From: Streptomyces cellulosae
GTDB taxonomy: Bacteria > Actinomycetota > Actinomycetes > Streptomycetales > Streptomycetaceae
Reading direction: 5' to 3'
DNA length: 33,923 nucleotides
NCBI GenBank assembly: GCA_014655195.1
Contig: BNBH01000049.1
Span: forward strand, 1-33,923
Positions 30,507-33,923 of the stretch are shown in pieces. Position 1 is the first letter of the stretch; every line of letters begins with the position of its first letter. Made by a program: the position numbers and the translations under genes. The notes beneath the pieces were generated by a model. It was not told the DNA's origin, did not search any database, and saw nothing but the letters and a program-made list of their open reading frames with translations.

Positions 30507-31574
30507 CTACGCGCGGTGCGACCAGGAGGCGACCGGGGGGCCGGAGGCGTCGGTGCGGGCGCAGGTGTAGCCGATCAGGCGGGAGGGTTCGGCCTTTGCG
30601 GGGACGGTGGCGGCGTCGTTGCACACGAACGTGTACCGGATGGAGGTGCGGGGCACGTCGTGGAGCCAGGCCCGGTCGCCCCTGCCGGGGTTGAGCTGCA
30701 GGCCGGAGTGCGCGACGGCGTCGGTCTGGGTGTGCGTGTGGGAGAAGAGGATCAGCGCGCCGCCGTCTGCCGTCTTGAGGGCGTAGGCGTCCGTGAAGCG
30801 GTTGTCGGTTCCGTCGAAGACGCTGGTTCCCTTGTCGCCGAAGCGTGTTGCGGCATCACTGTGGACCTTGACCTGCCGCTTGCTGGCCTTGGTCGACGCG
30901 AACACCTTGCTTCCGGTGTTCGTGCCTCCGGTGGTGAAGTTGTCCAGCACGGCAGTACGCAGCAGGTCGGCGTCGGCGGCCAGATGCTTGTTGTCGTTGG
31001 CGGCGACGGCCGTCGCGTATCCCTCGCGGTCCAGGGCGACGTCGGGCAGCTTCTGGCTGTCGAGGTCGACGACGGACACCATCTCCCAGCGTTTGTGCTG
31101 GGGCTGTTCGACGAACACGGCCAGTCGCGAGGGGGCCTTGTCTTTCTCGCTGGAGAGGGCGGCGGCGAACCAGCGTTCCTGCCCTGCGGCCAGACGGGGG
31201 ATGTACAGCTTGGCGCTGGCGAGGTCGTAGGACCAGGGCTTGTACGGCTCGCGGTCCTTGGCGGGGAGTCCTTCGGTCTCGGTGTAGTCCGAGACAGACA
31301 TCGCGTACAGCGGGCCGTCCTCGACGGTGTCGAGCAGGCGCCGGTTCCGGTCGGCGTTGGCCTCGTTGTTGATCTTTGAATAGCGGGTGATGACGTCGCG
31401 GGCCTGGGCGGCGCTGAGAGAGGGCACGGGCTTCGCGGCGGTGTCGGCGCTGGGCGTCTTGCGGGCCGGGGCGGGGGCGTCTTCGCCGGCGCAGCCGGTG
31501 AGGGTCATGGTGAGGCAGACGGCGCTGATGAGCAGCGGCAGGGAACGGCGGGCAGTGCGGATAGGGGGCTCCAA
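30507..31574 (-). CDS. secreted lipoprotein
   Basis: A 355-residue lipoprotein. An Arg-rich n-region and hydrophobic stretch (SLPLLISAVCLTMTL) lead to the lipobox LTGC with Cys28, then a Pro/Ala/Thr linker. The mature part (SLSAAQARDVITRYSKINNE, YAMSVSDYTETEG, AVFVEQPQHKRWEMVSVVDL) resembles a family of actinobacterial extracellular lipoproteins of unknown function and would sit on the outer face of the membrane. TTG 31574 is the canonical start but has a poor ribosome site; ATC at 31560-31562 lies six bases after GGAG and would give a more typical signal peptide. It could serve the transfer apparatus or entry exclusion. Confidence 0.75.
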   Translation of the reverse strand: MEPPIRTARRSLPLLISAVCLTMTLTGCAGEDAPAPARKTPSADTAAKPVPSLSAAQARDVITRYSKINNEANADRNRRLLDTVEDGPLYAMSVSDYTETEGLPAKDREPYKPWSYDLASAKLYIPRLAAGQERWFAAALSSEKDKAPSRLAVFVEQPQHKRWEMVSVVDLDSQKLPDVALDREGYATAVAANDNKHLAADADLLRTAVLDNFTTGGTNTGSKVFASTKASKRQVKVHSDAATRFGDKGTSVFDGTDNRFTDAYALKTADGGALILFSHTHTQTDAVAHSGLQLNPGRGDRAWLHDVPRTSIRYTFVCNDAATVPAKAEPSRLIGYTCARTDASGPPVASWSHRA

Positions 31575-31597
31575 GGACCTGCTGGGCGAAAGGGGGA

Positions 31598-32371
31598 TCA
31601 GCGCGTACGGCTGGCCGTGGACGTGGTCTTCGCTGATGCCGGCGGAAGGGCCGAGCTCGTGCTGGGCGCCGAGTGGCGGAGGTTGACGCCGATGCCCTTG
31701 GCCGTGAGCTGCTGGACCACGCCGTGGACGCGCAGTGCGCGACCGCTGTCCCCGTACGCGGTGGGAAGGAGAAACGCCGCTTGGTGCGGGTGGTACTGGA
31801 AACCGTGGGCGTACAGCGTCATGCGGGCATCCACCGGCACGCTCTCGTACGGTGCGCCGAGGGCTCCGTCGCTGTACAGGGCCAGGGTGAGGACCTGCTC
31901 GACCTGCGGCGGGCCGGGCCGGTACGGAGGTTCTGGCTGCTTGGCTGCGTTCGTGAGCACTTGCTGCAGGGCGCGCTCGTAGCGGGGCAGCACCCGCCGG
32001 GCGACTCGCGCCGCCGCACGAGCGGGATCTCGGGGAACGGCTATGCCGTTGGGTTCCTCGACTGTGCCGAAGTGGTAGGGCTTGATGTGCGTGCCGACGG
32101 GGACGAGCGGCGCGACGACGAACTGGTGCGGGTACCGGGGCCGGTCGGTCACATACAGCCGCTGGCAGGACGGCCCGTGGAGCACGGCGTCGTGGGTGAG
32201 GACGTACTGGCTGACGATGTACTCGACGTGACCGGCGTCCCAGAGCTGCTCGGTTAGGGGAAACTGGCCCGCATACTGCGCGTGGCGCTGATAGTCACTG
32301 GTCCAAAGGCCCGGCAGACGGTCGGCGAGACTGGCAGCGAGGGCGGATAGGTCGGTGTGGGGTGAGGACAT
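31598..32371 (-). CDS. operon protein, paralogue of the 18518 gene
   Basis: A 257-residue protein from ATG 32371 with AGGA five bases upstream. Shared features with 18518-19276 are the helical N-terminus ending in LWTSDYQRH, the HDAVLHGPSCQRLYVTDRPR strand region, EEPNGIAV, PRYERALQQVLTNA and LYAHGFQYHPHQAAFLLP. The similarity covers most of both proteins, so they arose by duplication or parallel capture. Function unknown. Confidence 0.75.
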   Translation of the reverse strand: MSSPHTDLSALAASLADRLPGLWTSDYQRHAQYAGQFPLTEQLWDAGHVEYIVSQYVLTHDAVLHGPSCQRLYVTDRPRYPHQFVVAPLVPVGTHIKPYHFGTVEEPNGIAVPRDPARAAARVARRVLPRYERALQQVLTNAAKQPEPPYRPGPPQVEQVLTLALYSDGALGAPYESVPVDARMTLYAHGFQYHPHQAAFLLPTAYGDSGRALRVHGVVQQLTAKGIGVNLRHSAPSTSSALPPASAKTTSTASRTR

Positions 32372-32400
32372 GTGTTCCTGGAGGGCGGAAGGGCTACGCG

Positions 32401-33324
32401 TCAGCGTGTGTGCCGTGGTGGTGCCGGTGGGAGGGCTTGCGGCGGAAGGGACGGTGCACGGGCCGGGGCGGAGGACAGCCGCGGCGCGGGCGCGAGCGGG
32501 GTGAGGGCCCGCATCCGGTCCTCGGCCACGTGCAGAACCTCACCGAGGTTACGAATCTCCGCGGCGGCATCAGCGAGGTCGTAGGACAGGTCGAAGCCGT
32601 CATCCTCCTCAGCTTCCTTGGCCTTCTCCCCGGCTGCTTCGAAGAACTCGCCAAGCTGCGCCAGCAGGCCATTGATCGGATCCAGAATCTGGTGCAACAG
32701 GGCAGCGGCATCCGCGTGGGACTCGGCTCCGTTGAGGCGGTCGATCAGAGCGCGCAGCGCGTCGCCGTAGACGTAGACGGTGGCACGGTCAGGCGGGCCG
32801 GGGACATCCCGGGTGTGGGGCTGGGACGTCGTTCGAGCGGGGTGCACGTGAGAGCTTTCCTGGGGCAGGACGGGGTGTGGGAGCAGCCCGAGCTGGGCAA
32901 GGCGCTGGTCGATCGCCTCGATCAGGGGCGGCGCGCTGCCTCCATAGAGGGCTTCTGGACGCTGGCGCGTACCGGTGCTCTCAGAGGGGGCCGAGTCGTA
33001 AAGGACCTCGAACAGCGTCTGGTCGTCGGGGTGCTCACGGGTCACGATCCAGCCCTCGGCATCTCCGGGCGGGCGCTCGGAAGACGGTTCCTGCGGCGGA
33101 CTGATGACCAGGTAGCTGTCGTCTGGGAGCGCAACGCGCACGACGTAGGCGCTGAGCCCGAACTCGATGTCGCACACCAGGCCGCGCGCTCGCAGCGGCG
33201 TCGTGATGTGCGCGTGACGACGCCACAGCTCCTGCCACCACGGCGTGTTCACGTTGCGGTGGTCGGGAAGCGGCGCGAGCGGAGCAGCGCACGCGTCCGC
33301 GGCGTGTGCCTTGTCAGCGTCCAC
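32401..33324 (-). CDS. large element protein, unknown function
   Basis: A 307-residue protein from GTG 33324, with GGGAG five bases upstream. The N-terminal part has WWQELWRRHAHITTPLRARG, YLVISPPQEP and EGWIVTREHPDDQTLFEVLY. The C-terminal third is helical and acidic (FFEAAGEKAKEAEEDDGFDL, DLADAAAEIRNLGEVL), followed by a Pro-rich tail. The start overlaps the previous gene by 11 nt. Not assignable to a known function. Confidence 0.7.
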   Translation of the reverse strand: MDADKAHAADACAAPLAPLPDHRNVNTPWWQELWRRHAHITTPLRARGLVCDIEFGLSAYVVRVALPDDSYLVISPPQEPSSERPPGDAEGWIVTREHPDDQTLFEVLYDSAPSESTGTRQRPEALYGGSAPPLIEAIDQRLAQLGLLPHPVLPQESSHVHPARTTSQPHTRDVPGPPDRATVYVYGDALRALIDRLNGAESHADAAALLHQILDPINGLLAQLGEFFEAAGEKAKEAEEDDGFDLSYDLADAAAEIRNLGEVLHVAEDRMRALTPLAPAPRLSSAPARAPSLPPQALPPAPPRHTR

Positions 33325-33556
33325 GGCTTCTCCCGCGGGACGCCGGTCGGTGTGGCCGAGCTGGCTGGCAAGCGAGGTCGGCTTCCGGCTTCGAGTCCCG
33401 ACTGCAGTCGAGTTCGTACTCGTCGCAGGCTGCGATCAGGTCGTCTTCCATCTGCACTTCACGGTCGGCGAGCTGCGCCATGAGGTCGTCGAGTTCGGCT
33501 CGGCGGTGCTGGTCTTCGGCCCATTCGGCGGCTTTCACATGAGGGGGGCGTTCCAA
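33314..33556 (-). CDS. small charged helical protein
   Basis: An 80-residue protein: WAEDQHRRAELDDLMAQLAD, then REVQMEDDLIAACDEYEL, strongly helical and acidic, with an Arg/Ser-rich end. TTG 33556 has GGAG five bases upstream; GTG 33538 is an alternative. Probably a small regulatory or accessory protein coupled to the next gene. Unknown function. Confidence 0.6.
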   Translation of the reverse strand: MERPPHVKAAEWAEDQHRRAELDDLMAQLADREVQMEDDLIAACDEYELDCSRDSKPEADLACQPARPHRPASRGRSRGR

Positions 33557-33652
33557 GAGGACTCCGTGTGTGGACGAGTAGGGGTGAACGATGAAAGCCG
33601 TCCGGAATCGGGTTCGCGTGCGGCGAGCGGTACGGGGCTGCCCGTTGAAGGG

Positions 33653-33907
33653 CTATCGACGGGGCGCATTGCCGGGGGCCGGAGGAGCGGGCGGCAGCCC
33701 CATGGCAGCCGCAGGCTCAGCACTTGCCGGCGCGGTGGGGGTGGGGGCCGGGTCGTAGGCAGCACGCAGCCTGATCAGGCCGGCTTCGTCGACGATCGCC
33801 AGGACCGACAGCGCCCGGCTAGCTGTGTTGTCCCGGGACGTTGGTGACACGCGTGCTGGGTGCTTGAACGGGTGAGGGCCTTCTGGGTTCGGTGTGGATT
33901 GCGACAT
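33653..33907 (-). CDS. small protein at the window end
   Basis: An 84-residue frame starting at ATG 33907, 16 nt from the window edge. The middle (NTASRALSVLAIVDEAGLIR) reads as a real protein; the C-terminus is Pro/Ala-rich. The region upstream, including any ribosome site, is mostly outside the window, so the start is uncertain. A 96-nt gap without obvious features separates it from the next gene. Confidence 0.5.
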   Translation of the reverse strand: MSQSTPNPEGPHPFKHPARVSPTSRDNTASRALSVLAIVDEAGLIRLRAAYDPAPTPTAPASAEPAAAMGLPPAPPAPGNAPRR

Positions 33908-33923
33908 TCACGCCCGACCGCAG

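Noticed and set aside
1..33923. Looked for tRNA genes, CRISPR arrays, an origin of replication, att direct repeats and integrase genes
   Set aside because: None was recognisable by reading; element ends and replication functions are probably outside the window.

Overview
The window reads as high-GC actinobacterial DNA, most likely Streptomyces. GC is very high with strong third-position G/C bias, GTG and TTG starts are frequent, and several protein families seen here (DUF317, XF1762, the DnaB-N protein) are typical of Streptomyces plasmids and integrative conjugative elements. Essentially every credible gene lies on the minus strand, so the biological reading direction is from about 33.9 kb down to 1. 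No rRNA, tRNA, CRISPR array, replication origin or attachment site was recognised.

About 33.9-6.9 kb is one long, tightly packed accessory operon of a conjugative element. Most neighbours overlap by 4 nt (ATGA, GTGA, TTGA and one CTGA), which implies translational coupling. Recognisable members are a lipoprotein, a GT2 glycosyltransferase, a MoxR AAA+ ATPase with a zincin-like/VWA partner, a relaxase-fold protein interrupted by an in-frame TGA, a VirD4/TraD-like coupling ATPase, an XF1762-family protein, several DUF317 proteins, a PP-loop (PAPS-reductase-like) enzyme, a C5-cytosine DNA methyltransferase and a protein with two DnaB N-terminal domains but no motor. Much of the rest belongs to an uncharacterised paralogous family. 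A 12-bp inverted repeat at about 6.87 kb closes this block.

About 6.8-1.8 kb holds one further element gene with a DUF317-like, odd C-terminus. It is followed by a translationally coupled AAA+ ATPase and subtilisin-like protease with the layout of the IetAS antiphage system. About 1.4-0.1 kb holds two truncated transposase genes, IS256-type and ISAzo13-type, lying head to tail.

Four points stand out. About ten genes seem to start at near-cognate codons (CTG, ATC, ATT, possibly GTA) placed 5-7 nt after a good Shine-Dalgarno. The relaxase-like gene has a single internal TGA where Trp is expected. Four genes show single-base frame breaks, three of them explained by one extra C in a C-run, so base accuracy or gene decay must be considered. 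A 19-nt palindrome and several strong hairpins divide the operon. All family names come from sequence recognition without database searches.
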